Positions 33,103 to 45,360 are shown, counted from the first letter of the stretch. The stretch: 64,000 bases of DNA from Gautieria morchelliformis (GCA_015179125.1 WHVA01000080.1:1-64000); one strand, 5' to 3'. The notes: a model not told the origin generated them from the letters alone. A program made the numbers and translations.

Positions 33103-33320
33103 ATGGCAGACAAGGAACCGTTCCTCTGCGTACCTTCTTGTACCACGGAACTTGGACGAGTTCAACGTCAATGTCACCGGAAGCGGGTGCAAGCTGCACT
33201 AAGCCATGCAAGCGACTCGCCGGATGCTGGAAGCCCTAGTAGCGCTAATAGAGATCTGGATGCTGAGAGGCCCGTTGACTCAGTTCCTGGGAAATTCTAT
33301 CAAGGTGATGGTTCCCCGGT
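33103..33320 (+). pseudogene. N-terminal exon of the CACTG-element protein in copy 3
   Basis: MADKEPFLCVPSCTTELGR then RKRVQAALSHASDSP, homologous to 29505 and 21955. It runs into EFYQ/KFYQGDGSPVQG as in copy 1. No joinable downstream exon was found, because foreign sequence follows. Confidence 0.6.
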
Positions 33321-33430
33321 TCAAGGTCTAGCTCTCATACGATGTTCAATTGCTTACTCCAGTTGGTTGGATTCAGATTCCTCATAACTCATAACACACT
33401 TCCAACTCGCAGTTGCATGATCAGATTGAC

Positions 33431-33880
33431 TTGGATCACTGACCTACCTCAATACTACAATTACGAAGGGTTCCAGCATGGTCGTCGATGGCGCAAAATG
33501 TGACAGACTCATCTGGCCTGGTGACTATGCAAGTCTTCTCGCAATCCCCCTTTTGCTAGAGGCTCATGCTGTTTTAAATCAGGCGGTTGTGTTCCCTGCT
33601 ATCGCAGTTTCAACATATGATTTGATTTCAGTTTCCAATGGCCTCGACTCGCTGTTTTCTGAGCAGACCGTCTCAGGACAGTTGCCGTATGCGGGCTTCC
33701 CATTCCCAACCCTGCCAGCTATGTTCTCCTTCACATACCACATGTACAGCCTCATTGCTGTGTCAAATCATTTCCTGTGGTCGGGAGATGTCGCATATCT
33801 CCAAGGTAAATGGGAAGGGTGGAAGAGAGCCATGACTTGGAGTCTTGGGATGATCGACTTGCTTGGACGACCTTGGACGA
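33431..33880 (+). pseudogene. Captured fragment of an alpha-L-rhamnosidase-like (six-hairpin, GH78-type) gene
   Basis: It encodes TDLPQYYNYEGF, then VVDGAKCDRLIWPGDY, AVVFPAIAVSTYDLISVSNG, LPYAGFPFP, FSFTYHMYSLIAV and WSGDVAYLQGKWEGWKRAM. This matches the catalytic six-hairpin domain of fungal GH78-like enzymes, which remove rhamnose from glycans; the DGAKRDRxxWxGD block is diagnostic. A GC-AG intron (GCAAGT donor near 33530, acceptor TCAG near 33581) is still present and splices in frame (WPGDY then AVVF). A 1-nt frameshift lies at GFQ/MVVDG near 33477. Only about 140 of an expected 600 or more residues are present. It lies fully inside the CACTG element, so it was carried in as genomic DNA. 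Confidence 0.7.
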
Positions 33881-34810
33881 TCAAATTCATCCGACCCAAT
33901 GGACAAACACACTATCTAATTCCTCATCAGCAATTTTTAATTATTCATCCTCACTGTCTAGACTCGTCGACGTGAGTGCTGAATTACAGTAATGTCGCCT
34001 TTATTAATTGCACTCGAATACATGTTCTCACACAACTGTATTACGATATCAGTTCTCAGTAACCCAAACCCTTACCAAGTCATCGAGACTTTTGTCGAGA
34101 CTGATTCATCTGCCGAGGATCTCAGTAGACTGCGTAAATTCTAGCTCTTGTGCCCGGGGCTCACTTGCTTCGATATCCTCTGGAACTTGTGCTTTCGGCG
34201 CACCCAATACAATGAACCGGTCAATGATGAGTACATTGCTGGCACTAACAATTCAGACATGCATCCCCATGCTCGCATTCTTGCATTGGCACTCCCACTC
34301 CCTCTCCTGGGACCCCTGGACTTACAGTGCCGCACTCACCCTCACACTCCCGCACTCAAATTCTCCCATTCCCACGCTCGCTCTCCGGACTCGGACTCCC
34401 GCACTCGTATTACCGCACTCATATTCCCGAGCTCCCTTCAGACCCACACTCGCACTCGAACTTGGTTGCATTGGTAGGGAATGCATTGTGGGTTGAGTTG
34501 GATGTGGGAGCAGGTGGGGGATCATCGACCAAAGTGGCAGTTTTTCTTGTACAGTTGATGCGGTAGACAATCAGGAATAGGTAAACGGCAATTTACCTTC
34601 ACTTCTTGTGTATACAAATACAATGTATTTCACTTTGTGTACATTGAAATTTTTGTACCTTGATACAAGTCCTAATCCAAGCCTAGGATCAGTACCTCAG
34701 CTTTTGATTATGTTGAAAATTTAAGGGGCATCTGGCAAGTGCAAAAAGGAGCGTCTCAGTGGCGTTGGCTTGAAAAGTGCTGGTATACAGCGCCTATTGT
34801 TTCTACAGTG

Positions 34811-35783
34811 CCCTCTGGATCCCACTGAGAGGCTGACGCCGTCCCTACTTTGTGCATATATCTAGATACATTCTTCGTGCGTCTGTGGTGTTTGGCCATG
34901 ATCAACACAGTTGAGGTCAAAGACTGTTTCCAAATTTGAGTCTCTCTTTTGTTTGCGCTTTACAAGAACAGCCTGGATTATACCACTAGCTAGACATAGA
35001 TGCACTGTCAACCATGACATCCATTCCCATGCACTGCGACCATAATTGCCCTGGCTAGCTTGCGTTCCTCTGCAGGGGCGTGCGGACAAGCTGATGCTGG
35101 TTCGAAAACATGTCAAAAACAGTTCTTGTCACGATGCTCAACAAGTGCTGCACCACTAGGGTGGTGATTGCATCACCATTTCCACCGATTGGAGCTATTG
35201 GAAAGTTTTTCAACCCGAGTTAAGTTCCTTTCAACAAAGTCATTGGCACAGTGGCACTGTGCAGTGCAACCCTTTGGCTTCTGCCTAGGCTTCGAAAGTC
35301 CTACCACGTGGAGAAGACATGGCAACGGGCATGAGTCAATCTAGCACGATTTGTATTAACCATCGCTAAAAATGGGCTTCAAATCTAATAAATTATTTAC
35401 ACCCCTACCTACTGGACCGCAGCGAGGAGGGCTAGTCAGTACCAACTACAAGTTAGAGACTGCATCAATGCATCATGCATGAGCTTACATAATCCAGCTT
35501 TGTGTCGTATCCCTGCATTTTTATTTACGTAATAGTACACTTCACATAACCTACACAGATTTAGTTATGCTACCTGCGAGCGAAGCCATGGGTCGCTGCG
35601 TCCAACAGAGTGCCGCTGGGCAGACCACAACCTTCGCAACTACTGCAGACAGCCATCTCCGAGGATTGGGCTTCCGCTGGTAGGGAAGAGGGTTGCTACT
35701 GGGGAGACGGGTGTGTAGCGGTTTCGAGCCGGCGAAAGCTCTCATCACCCGACCGCTTGCCCTTCCAGACCTGTTTAAGAGTC
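34811..35783. other. Unassigned sequence between CACTG copy 3 and copia-2
   Basis: No gene or repeat recognised. Minus-strand frames (34862-35116, 35551-35748) lack family features. Confidence 0.4.
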
Positions 35784-36276
35784 TGTTGGGTGCATTTATG
35801 CTCCTGCACCAAAATCAAGCATAATATATTCGATTTATTGTATGGTGTTTCAATCTCTTCTCACATTGTTCTTGTACCATGCATCCATTTCTCTGATTAT
35901 TTTCGAAATTTTCCAGTCACTCCCTATCTCTCCATTTCATTGTGTTATTTCTATTTTCACAAGCGGCTGCACCCAGCGGAGTCTGAAATGACTTCGACGC
36001 GCAAGCTCTTGGGCGCTAAAGGGCCGGAGTACATGCACAGTGAGACAGATTTCCCCCTCTCTCAGTGACAACTAAATTCACTGAGAGAGGCAAGTAAATT
36101 AGTCTAGTGTTCTTTCGATTTATTGACCTAGAAATCCTCTGTAGTGAATTAATTTCTAGGTAGTGTATAATATATTTAAAGTGACAACTAAATTCACTGA
36201 GAGAGTGAATTAATTTCTAGTCTATTCTTTTGTTCAACAAGTCCATACCTACTGCCTATAATTCCTGTCTACTACA
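35784..36276 (+). repeat. 5' LTR of copia-2
   Basis: 493 bp, TG...CA; contains the repeated motif GTGACAACTAAATTCACTGA. Confidence 0.92.
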
Positions 36277-36290
36277 GGGTTATGGGCCCC
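36277..36290 (+). promoter_or_regulatory. Primer-binding site of copia-2, complementary to initiator tRNA-Met anticodon arm
   Basis: GGGTTATGGGCCCC starts right after the LTR. Its complement, GGGCCCATAACCC, is the anticodon stem-loop of initiator tRNA-Met. It overlaps the presumed gag start codon at 36282. The use of a 5' half of initiator tRNA is established for copia elements. Confidence 0.7.
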
Positions 36291-39200
36291 GGAGACACTT
36301 CTGAGAAGCTATTGGGTGTTGAGAAGCTTGCTACTGATGGAAGTAATTGGCCATTGTGGTGAGCCACTCTCATCACCTATTTCGTGTCCAAAAATCTACT
36401 CAAGCATGTAGAAAGGAGAGTCACTCGACCTCCTGATCCTCCAGTTATGCCCCCAGGCCATATTCTTACAGAAGCTGAGGAAACTCAGATGGATAAGGCT
36501 GAGGAGAAGCTGGAGAGATATCTTTCTAGAGAAGGACAAGCCAAGACCCAAATTATCGTCTCAGTGTCAGAGTCACTAGCTCTGATGCTACAGAAGCAAA
36601 AGACAGCAAAAGAGACTTGGGATGCATTGGTCAATGAAATGACCAAAAAGCCCAAGATGGTCCTCACTAGCCTGCAGAGACAACTCTGCAGTATGAGATG
36701 CCCTGAGGATGGAGACTTGAGAGATTATTTGGACAAGGCCCAAGACCTATATGCTCGTCTTAATGAGATGGGAGCCTGAGTTTCTGAAGAAGAATTCATG
36801 GACATTATCCTTGCATCACTTCCACCATCCTATGAGGCAGTCATGAATGCCCTCACCACTTCGCTTGGAGAATGCGGGAGGCCATTAGTCCCTGATGACA
36901 TTATTAGGGTACTAAAGGCTCAGTATGACAGGAAGAAAACACTCCCGCAAGAAGAGCAGGTGTTTATTGGTTCATCTACTAAGAAGGACCAGAAGGGGCA
37001 GAAGGTGCATGTATGCACCAACTGCAAAAAGCCTGGACATTCCATCGAAAATTGCTGGGCTAAAGGAGGTGGTAAAGAAGGTCAAGGACCACGTCAGAAG
37101 AAAAAAGCCAAAGCCAAGAAGAAGAAGAAGGGTAAAGCAAAAGCGAATGTTGCCGAAGAAGAGTCCTCTTCTGAGGAAAGTGATGATGGGCATCTTGCCT
37201 TCACCAATTTCGACGAGTGCTCTAATTTTAATTCGAGCACATCCTCAGGAGTTGTAGTCATACTCGACACCGGAACGACATCGCATATGACTCCTCACAA
37301 AAATTTATTGAGGAACTACTGTCAATTCTCACAGCCGAGGACTATCCGAGCAGCCAACAAAGGCACTTTTGATGCCTTCGGTTCAGGACTGCTCGTATTA
37401 TCCAATAAGGTTGGAGATAAAATAGTAGAAGTCATGTTGCAAGACACGTACTATGCACCAAAAATTGCTGCTACTCTCGTCTCAATCAGTCGGTGCGATG
37501 ATGCTGGCTACGATATTCGACTCGCTGGCCAGAAATGCACAATATCTAATGCTGCTGGAAAGGTATTGATGCAAGCACTGAAGGTCAATGGCTTATATCG
37601 ACTAGACCTCCAGTCACCAAGTGCTCAAGCCCATATGTGTTTGTCTGCCATGGAAATTCATCAAAAAATGGGGCACATCTCACAGAAGTCCCTACAACAT
37701 CTATTAAATCGTGGCATGATATTGGGCATTGAACTGAGCTCCACAGGCGATAGAATTGTCTGTGATGCGTGTATTCAGGCCAAGATTGCACGCAAACCTC
37801 TTCCTCGAGAACCCAGAGACCGAACATCAAAATTCGGTGACAGAATTTATTCTGATGTCTGGGGACCTGCAAGACACCTCACAATCGATAAAAAGTCATA
37901 TTATGTCTCTTTCATCGATGACTACTCAAGAGAATCGGTGATCTATCTCATGGCGAACAAATCAGAAGCATTCTCGAAGTACAAGCTCTACGAGGCTTTA
38001 ATGCTTCGACAGAGAAATGTGCACATCAAAGCACTTGTTTCTGACCGAGGGGGCGAGTATACGAGCTCTGAATTTGAACAGCACCTGGCCAAACAAGGCA
38101 CGAAGCATCGGTTGACTGTACACTACACCAGAATCTAATGGTGTTGACAAACATCTGAACCAAACTCTCACTGAGAGAACTCGTGCCATGTTATTGGAAT
38201 CAGGCCTTCCTAAGATATTATGGGGCTATGCGATACAGCATGCCAATTATCTTAGGAACAGGACGCATACAAGAGCTCTACCAGATAAAACGCCCTACGA
38301 GATGATTCACCATGAGAAACCGAATCTCAAAGATATTCACACGTGGGGAACTGAAGTCTACGTCAAGGTCACTCAGGGAGATAAATTGGCAGCTCATTCC
38401 AAAAGAGCTCGGTGGATAGGAATTTCTACGCAGAGCCATGGTCATTATGTTTATTGGCCTGACTCGCACAAAGTTTCTGTCGAGCGGAACATTGTGTTTG
38501 ATTCAGAGATGAAGAAGGGAAAGGTCCCAATCATTTCTATTGAGGAATCTAAGCTACCTACGTCTAGAGAGGAGAAGAAGGCCATTCCGGCATCAGTGCC
38601 TGTGCCCGGTCGCTTAGTCAGCGAAGAGGCAAAGATCGAAGAAATTGATGAAAGCGCACCAGAAGAATATCTTGAAGAGCTGCAACCTATTCAGGGAGTT
38701 GATGACAGACCTAGAGAAGCTGAACCGATCAGGAGAAGCGAAAGGATCCGTCAACAACAAGTGCAGCCGGCCCCAACAGGCCCCGTAACAAGATCTCAGA
38801 CTCAGAGACAAGCTGGCGCACATATGACTATGCTAGCTTACGAGGACGTTGAGGACCATAAAGAAAATTTATTTGACCAAGAATTATCCTCCGAGATTGA
38901 TGGCATCAGTAGCCATGAGTGTGCCATCAGTGCGTTTCCAACCGACGGTCAAAACAATAAAAAGGCACCGGATTTGAGTCAAATTGAACCTAGCCATGCA
39001 GATGAAGCTCTGAATAATCATATGTGGAAGAAATCAATGGACAAAGAGTACGAGGCCCTAATCAACAAGGGAGTGTGGGAACGAGCTAAACCACCTCCTG
39101 GAGCCAATATTGTCAGTAATAAATGGGTCTACCTTTGGAAGCGTAATCCAGAAGGGAAACCAATAATGCCTAAATCGAGAATGGTCGCCCAAGGCTTCAC

Positions 39201-40523
39201 ACAGAAGTTTGGAGTCAACTATGATGAGACATACTCACCTGTTGCTCGGTTATCCTCCCTACAGATCATATGCGCCATTGCTGCTAGGAACGACTGGCCT
39301 ATTCATCAAATGGACGTGGACTATGCATACCTCAATGCTACACTTCCTGAACCTATTTACATGAAGCAGCCGTATGGATATGAGTCCGGAGACAAAGAAG
39401 AAGTGCTACTTTTGAAGAAAGCACTTTACGGCCTCAAACAATCTGGAAGAGAATGGTACAAATGTCTGGGTGGTGAATTCCACAAGTTAGGATTCACTAC
39501 ATCAGCCACAGATGGGGCTGTATTTTATAGATGTGGCGGAAAGGGGCATGTGATCATTGCAACAGCTGTGGATGACCTCACCATCACAGCTGAGAATCAG
39601 TCAGTCCTGGACGAAGTCAAACGAGATCTTGCTCAGGTCTTCAGTATGAAAGATCTAGGCGAGATTCATTGGCTATTGAACCTCAAAATCGAAAGAGACT
39701 GGCAGAAGAAAACCATTGCAATTTCACAACCCGCATACATCGAGAAGATCATCAAAAAATTCAATCTCAAAGATGCGAAGACTTATGCTACGCCTCTTGA
39801 TCCAGCCGTTAAATTATCTAAAGACCAATGTCCTTCTACAGAGAGAGGCAAGAAAGCCATGTCAAAGATTCCATACAGGCAAGCCATAGGATCACTGATG
39901 TGGGCAGCTGTAGCCACTCGACCTGACATTGCATTTGCGGTGTCATTACTCTCACAATTCCTCGAAAATCCAGGTGGCACACATTGGAATGCAGTTAAAC
40001 GTGTCTTCAAATATTTGAAAGGCACGAAGCATTACAAACTCACACTTGGAAGAATCGAGACGGCTTGATGGGGTATTCAGATGCGGATTGGGGTTCACAG
40101 AATCATAGGCATTCATATTCGGCATATTTATTTCAGATTGATGGGGGCACTGTTTCATGGAGTTGCCAGAAACAGTCGATAGTAGCCCTCTCATCAACTG
40201 AAGCCGAATTCGTCGCCCTGACCCATGCGGGGAAAGAGGCTCTTTGGATGCGCCATTTTATTTCTGAAATATTCCAACCGCTGAACAGACCCATCCAAGT
40301 TTATTCAGACAATCAATCAGCCATTGCAATCACGTATGGCACTCAACAACACACGAGAACCAAACATTTCGACATCAGATTATATTTCCTTCGAGATATA
40401 ATCAAAAATCAAGAAGCCAAGCTCGTTTATTTGCCAACCGAACAAATGTTGGCAGATATTCTCACTAAAGGACTTCCTAGTCCTAGAGTGAAGATGCTCA
40501 ACGAGAGAATCGGAATATATTAA
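36282..40523 (+). pseudogene. copia-2 gag-pol, decayed
   Basis: The frame starts at ATG 36282 and is interrupted by TGA at 36360 and 36777, both where arginine would fit. A frameshift near 38127 and another near 40060 follow, and it ends at TAA 40521-40523. Gag has a CCHC knuckle, CTNCKKPGHSIENC. The protease motif reads ILDTGTTSHM (DTG instead of DSG). The integrase has SDVWGP and SDRGGEYTS, but the region normally NGVxERLN reads NGVDKHLN, so the catalytic glutamate is lost. The RT keeps AVDDLTI (VDD), and RNase H has YSDADWGS and SDNQSAIA. It cannot make an active enzyme set. Confidence 0.92.
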
Positions 40524-40536
40524 GCTTGAGGGGGCG

Positions 40537-41033
40537 TGTTGGGTGCATTTATGCTCCTGCACCAAAATCAAGCATAATATATTCGATTATTGTATGGTGT
40601 TTCAATCTCTTCTCACATTGTTCTTGTACCATGCATCCATTTCTCTGATTATTTTAGAAATTTTCCAGTCACTCCCTACCTCTCCATTTCATTGTGTTAT
40701 TTCTATTTTCACAAGCGGCTGCACCCAGCGGAGTCTGAAATGACTTCGACGCGCGAGCTCTTGGGCGCTAAAGGGCCGGGTAGTAGTACATGCACAGTGA
40801 GACAGATTTCCCCCTCTCTCAGTGACAACTAAATTCACTGAGAGAGGCAAGTAAATTAGTCTAGTGTTCTTTCGATTTATTGACCTAGAAATCCTCTGTA
40901 GTGAATTAATTTCTAGGTAGTGTATAATATATTTAAAGTGACAACTAAATTCACTGAGAGAGTGAATTAATTTCTAGTCTATTCTTTTGTTCAACAAGTC
41001 CATACCTACTGCCTATAATTCCTGTCTACTACA
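40537..41033 (+). repeat. 3' LTR of copia-2
   Basis: 497 bp, preceded by the polypurine tract TTGAGGGGGCG (40526-40536) and followed by GAGTC (41034-41038). Confidence 0.92.
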
Positions 41034-42530
41034 GAGTCGCTGCTTTTGAGCCTTGACTAGTGGGAGTGAACAGTCCGTGCGCATGAACAGTGCCTATCGC
41101 CATCCGAACAGAGGCCGCTACGGCACTCGTGACCCACCAGCGGGAAGTGTACTGTTGGGTGGTGTGTTTAGTCAGAGGACGGAAGCTTCGTCCTAAGCTC
41201 CTCAGCTCCAAGCTGACTAAAGCACACTGTGGGTAGTCAACCCTGTGAAAGACAAGAGTGGTTGATGGTAGGTTGGATAGTGATTAGGATTCAGACTTCT
41301 ACTCGAAGTCGAATCGAGTAGAATTATAGAGATGAAGATTTAGGGAGAACACAATGTGTGTATCTCCTTCAGCAATAACTATGCAGTACTTGTGCGTCGC
41401 GAAATACCAATATGGCTCAAAGTGAGTTCTGATGACTGGGGAATTTGGATATACAAGCCAAGCTATTTATCTAGCTACGAGGTGTGCTGCGGTGCGAAGA
41501 GCGGAGGGGAGATGTGTGGTTCGACTCTAATGTCTGGACTCTGGGATACGGTGGTCCGGAGGCACCGGTAACTAAGAGGATAATCTATCGAATGGGGGGG
41601 AATGTAGGTAGTCATACATATCAGAAACATGGGTTGTGGTTAGAAGGAAAGAAGGAAACATGGAAGGAATGTATGCAAGTGGTAAAACGTCTGATCGCTC
41701 CGTGGATCAGCATGCCTCGGACTCGGGCATAGTCTCGGTTGGGATGGATCCGCGGGTACTGGATCAGGCTCATGCCTGCAGGGTGATGGAATTGTCGAGG
41801 TGTGTCGTGCGGACATGTGTGGGCTCAGGTGGGCTTGGTTTATTCATGTGGGGTGAGTAGGCGGCGTGGGATAGGGTATATGCGGTGATGGGATATTTCG
41901 TCTGGGTGTGTAGTGGCAGTTATGAGCTTACCAGCACCCTTTTATGACAAACCCAATGAATCCTATTGGGTGGACCCACTGAGGATTCAGTATATAAACC
42001 ATTATAGCTAGTGTAACTACCAATAGAACCCGTTGAAAATTCAATGAATCAGTTTCAGTGGAAAAAGTTTCGTTTCAATGAGTTGGTTTCAGGGGTTGAC
42101 TCATCGGTATTCAGGGATCCTACAACGGAAGACCAATGGATTGAACCAGGCATTTCGAGTCGACGACCACTGGGTTCCCGTGAGATAGTCACTTATGACC
42201 CCATAGTTCTATCACCACATTTCAGAGATGCAGCAACTGAATGTCACTGGCCTGAGATCTGAATAATATGAGGCAAATCACTGAAGATTCATGAAATTTG
42301 TAGTGAATGCTAGGTTGTATAGCTATGAGTTTTCAATGCTTATTGCCTTGCGATCTTGTTCAAATGCCATGGGATACCAGTTAAACTTCCCCATTATTTC
42401 AAGTCATAAATCAATATATACAAGGAAAAATACGGATGAAACATAAGGTGAAAATCACTGAAATACCACTTTCCAATCCGTGAAACCCATACCAGGGTGC
42501 TTCAGTGGAGTGGCAGAATAGCGATGTCGA
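41034..42530. other. Non-coding, with diverged repeat C copy 2 (about 41255-41900)
   Basis: The block 41255-41900 shares ordered motifs with 17850-18500 (ATTCAGACTTC, AAGTCGAATCGAGTAGA, TCCGTGGATCAG). The palindromic TCTACTCGAAGTCGAATCGA near 41290 is suggestive of an LTR. 41900-42530 holds short repeats of 'aattcaatgaatcagtttcag' type but no gene. Confidence 0.4.
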
Positions 42531-42649
42531 GTGTTAGCTAACTCTAGCTGTAACACTAAATGGAGCTGCAGTGCAGCTGAAAGGGCTGAAACCAATGGAT
42601 TCACTGTAACTACTGAGCTAGCTACTTATGCGTATGGATGTGTATGCAT

Positions 42650-43905
42650 GGCGCTGACATAGTAAAGAAATGAACTAATATATACCAGTTTACAACAATA
42701 CACCGGCTCGGCTGCCTTGTCTGGCGTGACCGACGTGCGTGCTGCCATGACTTTTGTGGCGGTGTCGTCTTCCGGCGCGAACCTGATCGCGCTGGACCTG
42801 TAGGTGGTGTCTTCCGCCTCTTCGTCCCATTTGTAATATTGGGATGGCTCAGGATCCCACTCTTCAGCAGGTGTGTCTCCATTGTCCGGAGATTCGTTGG
42901 GTTGGGGATCACCCTCCCCCTCTTCATCAATTTGATGGAGAGAATTTTGACCGAGATCCGTCTCCGGATCCTCGGTCTCCTCGTCGTGCCTCGCGGCCAC
43001 TGTCCTGGTACCGGACCTAAGCCGGGGGCACTCTGCTTTTTTGTGGCCAGGTTGGCCACATTCAAAGCACCTAGCACTGCTTTGGTTGCCGCTGGACCGA
43101 TCGTTAGGCCGGCCCAACACTTTTGTTGGTGGGGCAGGTCGCGGGGACGATCCTGACGCTTGAGGCTGTTTGGCCTCAGGTGGGCGTCCAGCTTGCGCTG
43201 GGCATTGGGGCGGCGGTCGCTGTGACACTCCACTTCTCGAGAACAGGCTAGGCCTGGCCAGGACCGTCTGTGTTGCTCTATCGAGCTGCTCTTGGCGTTG
43301 TAGCCCTTTTTGAGGACCTTGTTGCGCAGCATTTCGCGCAGTGCCGACACGAACCGTCTCCGGAACGTGTAGTCGTCTGGCGGCTGTATCATACGTGCCA
43401 TGTATTTCGTGAGTTCGTTCAGCATCTCCTGAATGGTCTTCATGCCCTGCATGACCGCGTTGAATTTATTCGATGTGTGGTGGTACGCCAGTGTGTGCAG
43501 GAACCTTTTTTGAAGGCCCTGCATCACTGTTTCCAGAGTCCAACTGTGGACCTGGCGATTGAAGCGTTCTATGTTTCGAAGGAACCATTCCTGGGCTTCG
43601 CCGGTTAGGTGAGTGCCCACGTAGCCGACCTGCCTGTCTATACTGGTTGGCCCTAGGAGGCAGTTCATTTTCAGCCATCATAAGATGGCTGCGACGAAGA
43701 TTTCAAACTCTTCCAGGTCAGATCCCCTGGCGTATGGCTCAGGGTGAGCCAGCTTCATGCTGGCTTTCACTAGCACAGACTTCTCTGGGTCTGTGTCCAC
43801 GGCATCTGCCAATGCCACGCGGATCATCCATGTGATCCCGTCGTACGGCTCCAGCGGTATGACATCAGCCTGATCCGGTATTCCCTGGCCCTCCGTTGGG
43901 GCCAT
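42650..43905 (-). pseudogene. Ty3/gypsy gag fragment
   Basis: Read from 43905: IPLEPYDGITWM, then ARGSDLEEFEIF; an in-frame TGA at 43678-43680 (arginine expected); then LTGEAQEWFLRNIERF and the QGLQKRFLHT region typical of Retrotrans_gag. A frameshift near 43240 leads to the CCHC knuckle CFECGQPGHKKAEC (near 43050) and an acidic tail. The sequence stops just before where the protease should begin. Gag would form virus-like particles inside the cell; here it is broken. The text beyond (42531-42640) resembles solo LTR family E. Confidence 0.8.
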
Positions 43906-44298
43906 GGATCACTCGGGCGGCTGTGACGCCGCACGGACAGTGGCCCTTGGGGCGGGCGAGGACATCTATTTCACGGTTGTCGGGTATACGATGGGAGAAT
44001 TAGATCATGTGATACCAGCTCAAGGTAGCTATGCCACGCTGGGACTGGTCTACGCCGCTAGGCCTATGCGCCTACGCTATATATAGGAATTTTCTTACTG
44101 ATGTATATTGCGCACCCAGACCACATGCGCTGGTGCGCGCTGACAGCGACCGTCACGGAGCGCTTCTACTTGACATGTCACGGTCACAGCTTCTTTTTAG
44201 GTAGGGCAGGCCCCAAAAGGTACAAGGGCAGTGTACATCGTGAGATACTTAGCAGCACTGGACTCTTAAATTTCCACGATAACCATCGACTTGACGCA
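43906..44298. other. Upstream region of the NACHT-ankyrin gene
   Basis: It includes TATATATA at about 44078-44086. No other feature recognised. Confidence 0.35.
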
Positions 44299-45360
44299 AT
44301 GGCTGAAGCTCTGGCAGGTCTGGCAGTGGCAGGTAAGTCGGCAGTATTTATCTTCCTTCTACTACGATGCTCATCAACCCACTCACTCAGCGAGTGTCAT
44401 CGCTGTCGTCCAGATTACCGAAGATGTTATCACCAAATGCTCCGCGTATCGAGTTGCATATAAGAATGCGTCCAAAGATATGAGCAGACTCAGCGACCAG
44501 GTTTCCAGGCTACGGGGGGTACTTCTTGACCTCAATGAGCTCATAGTGGCTGAGGAAACTCAAAACTTCTCTCGATTGCCGACTTTGATGACTGCACTCG
44601 ATATATCCCATGATGATCAAACTCTAGGCGGGCCTCCCGAGGTGACAAAGAGCGAGGACGAGGCACGACCCGGCTATGGGCACGCTGTATCCATGCCAAG
44701 TGAGCGTACGGGTCTTTTAAAGCGCCTATTGGAGAACTTCAAGCGCAAAGGAGGCAAGAACATGACAGACATACAGTGTGAACACACAGATGGCATACTC
44801 TCCCCCACTGCGACGAAGAGTGATTCCTTAACAGCCGGAGGCGGAAACACAGCAGGGAATGTCTCGGAGATCAAAAATGGTCACATGAACTTACCTCGTG
44901 TTCTTAGGGATTGTCATGCCGAGTTGCAGAGCCTTTTGAAGAAGTTAGAAATGAAGAATGTACGCGCATCTCGCAAGGAAGCACTGGTCTATGCATTCAA
45001 GCAAGGCGAGGTTAATAAGACTCTCGACAGCCTACAAAAGTTCCAGCAGCAGCTTGTTGTGGCCTAATCCATTGATCAAGCGTACGTTCAACACCCTACC
45101 CTCGATGGACAATGATCCCTTAACATGCTGACAGACGTTTGGTGCTGGAGGTGCATGACAACCAATGTCGTCAGGATATCTACAAGTGGTTGGCGGCCCC
45201 TGATTACGAGTCGAAACATTTGAATGCCTCTGGGGAGTGGGAGGAACACACCGGCGAAACTTTCCATGAATGGAAAAGCCAGCCCAAGTCATTCTTATGG
45301 CTTCACGGCAAAGGTATGTTCTCTACTTATTTGATGATCGCCGCTGATAAGCACACGCAG

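Larger units (their letters stand above)
30992..34810 (+). mobile_element. CACTG-end DNA transposon, copy 3
   Basis: Left end CACTGCAGGAACAGCGCCCC at 30992 immediately follows the CAGTG of copy 2. The right end TTTCTACAGTG is at 34810. The 3.8 kb include a nested solo LTR (32217-32599) and a captured rhamnosidase-like fragment (33431-33880). The N-terminal exon starts at 33103, and a decayed C-terminal module (IGRECIVG then WGIID) lies near 34470-34580. No flanking 4-bp duplication is visible, so insertion history is unclear. Confidence 0.75.
35784..41033 (+). mobile_element. Ty1/copia LTR retrotransposon (copia-2)
   Basis: LTRs 35784-36276 (493 bp) and 40537-41033 (497 bp), both TGTTGGGTGCATT...TACTACA, with a target-site duplication GAGTC at 35779-35783 and 41034-41038. 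The internal region codes for gag-pol in copia order but is broken by two stops and two frameshifts, so it is older or more decayed than copia-1. A solo LTR of the same family lies at 48125-48613. Confidence 0.95.

Noticed and set aside
27981-34810. Flanking 4-bp duplications for CACTG copies 2 and 3
   Set aside because: The bases next to the ends (AAAA, AGTG, CCCT) do not match in any pairing, so only copy 1 supports the duplication length.
42622-43668. 348-residue minus-strand open frame as one gypsy protein
   Set aside because: After about residue 140 the real gag continues in another frame with the CCHC knuckle; the rest of this frame is low-complexity shadow.
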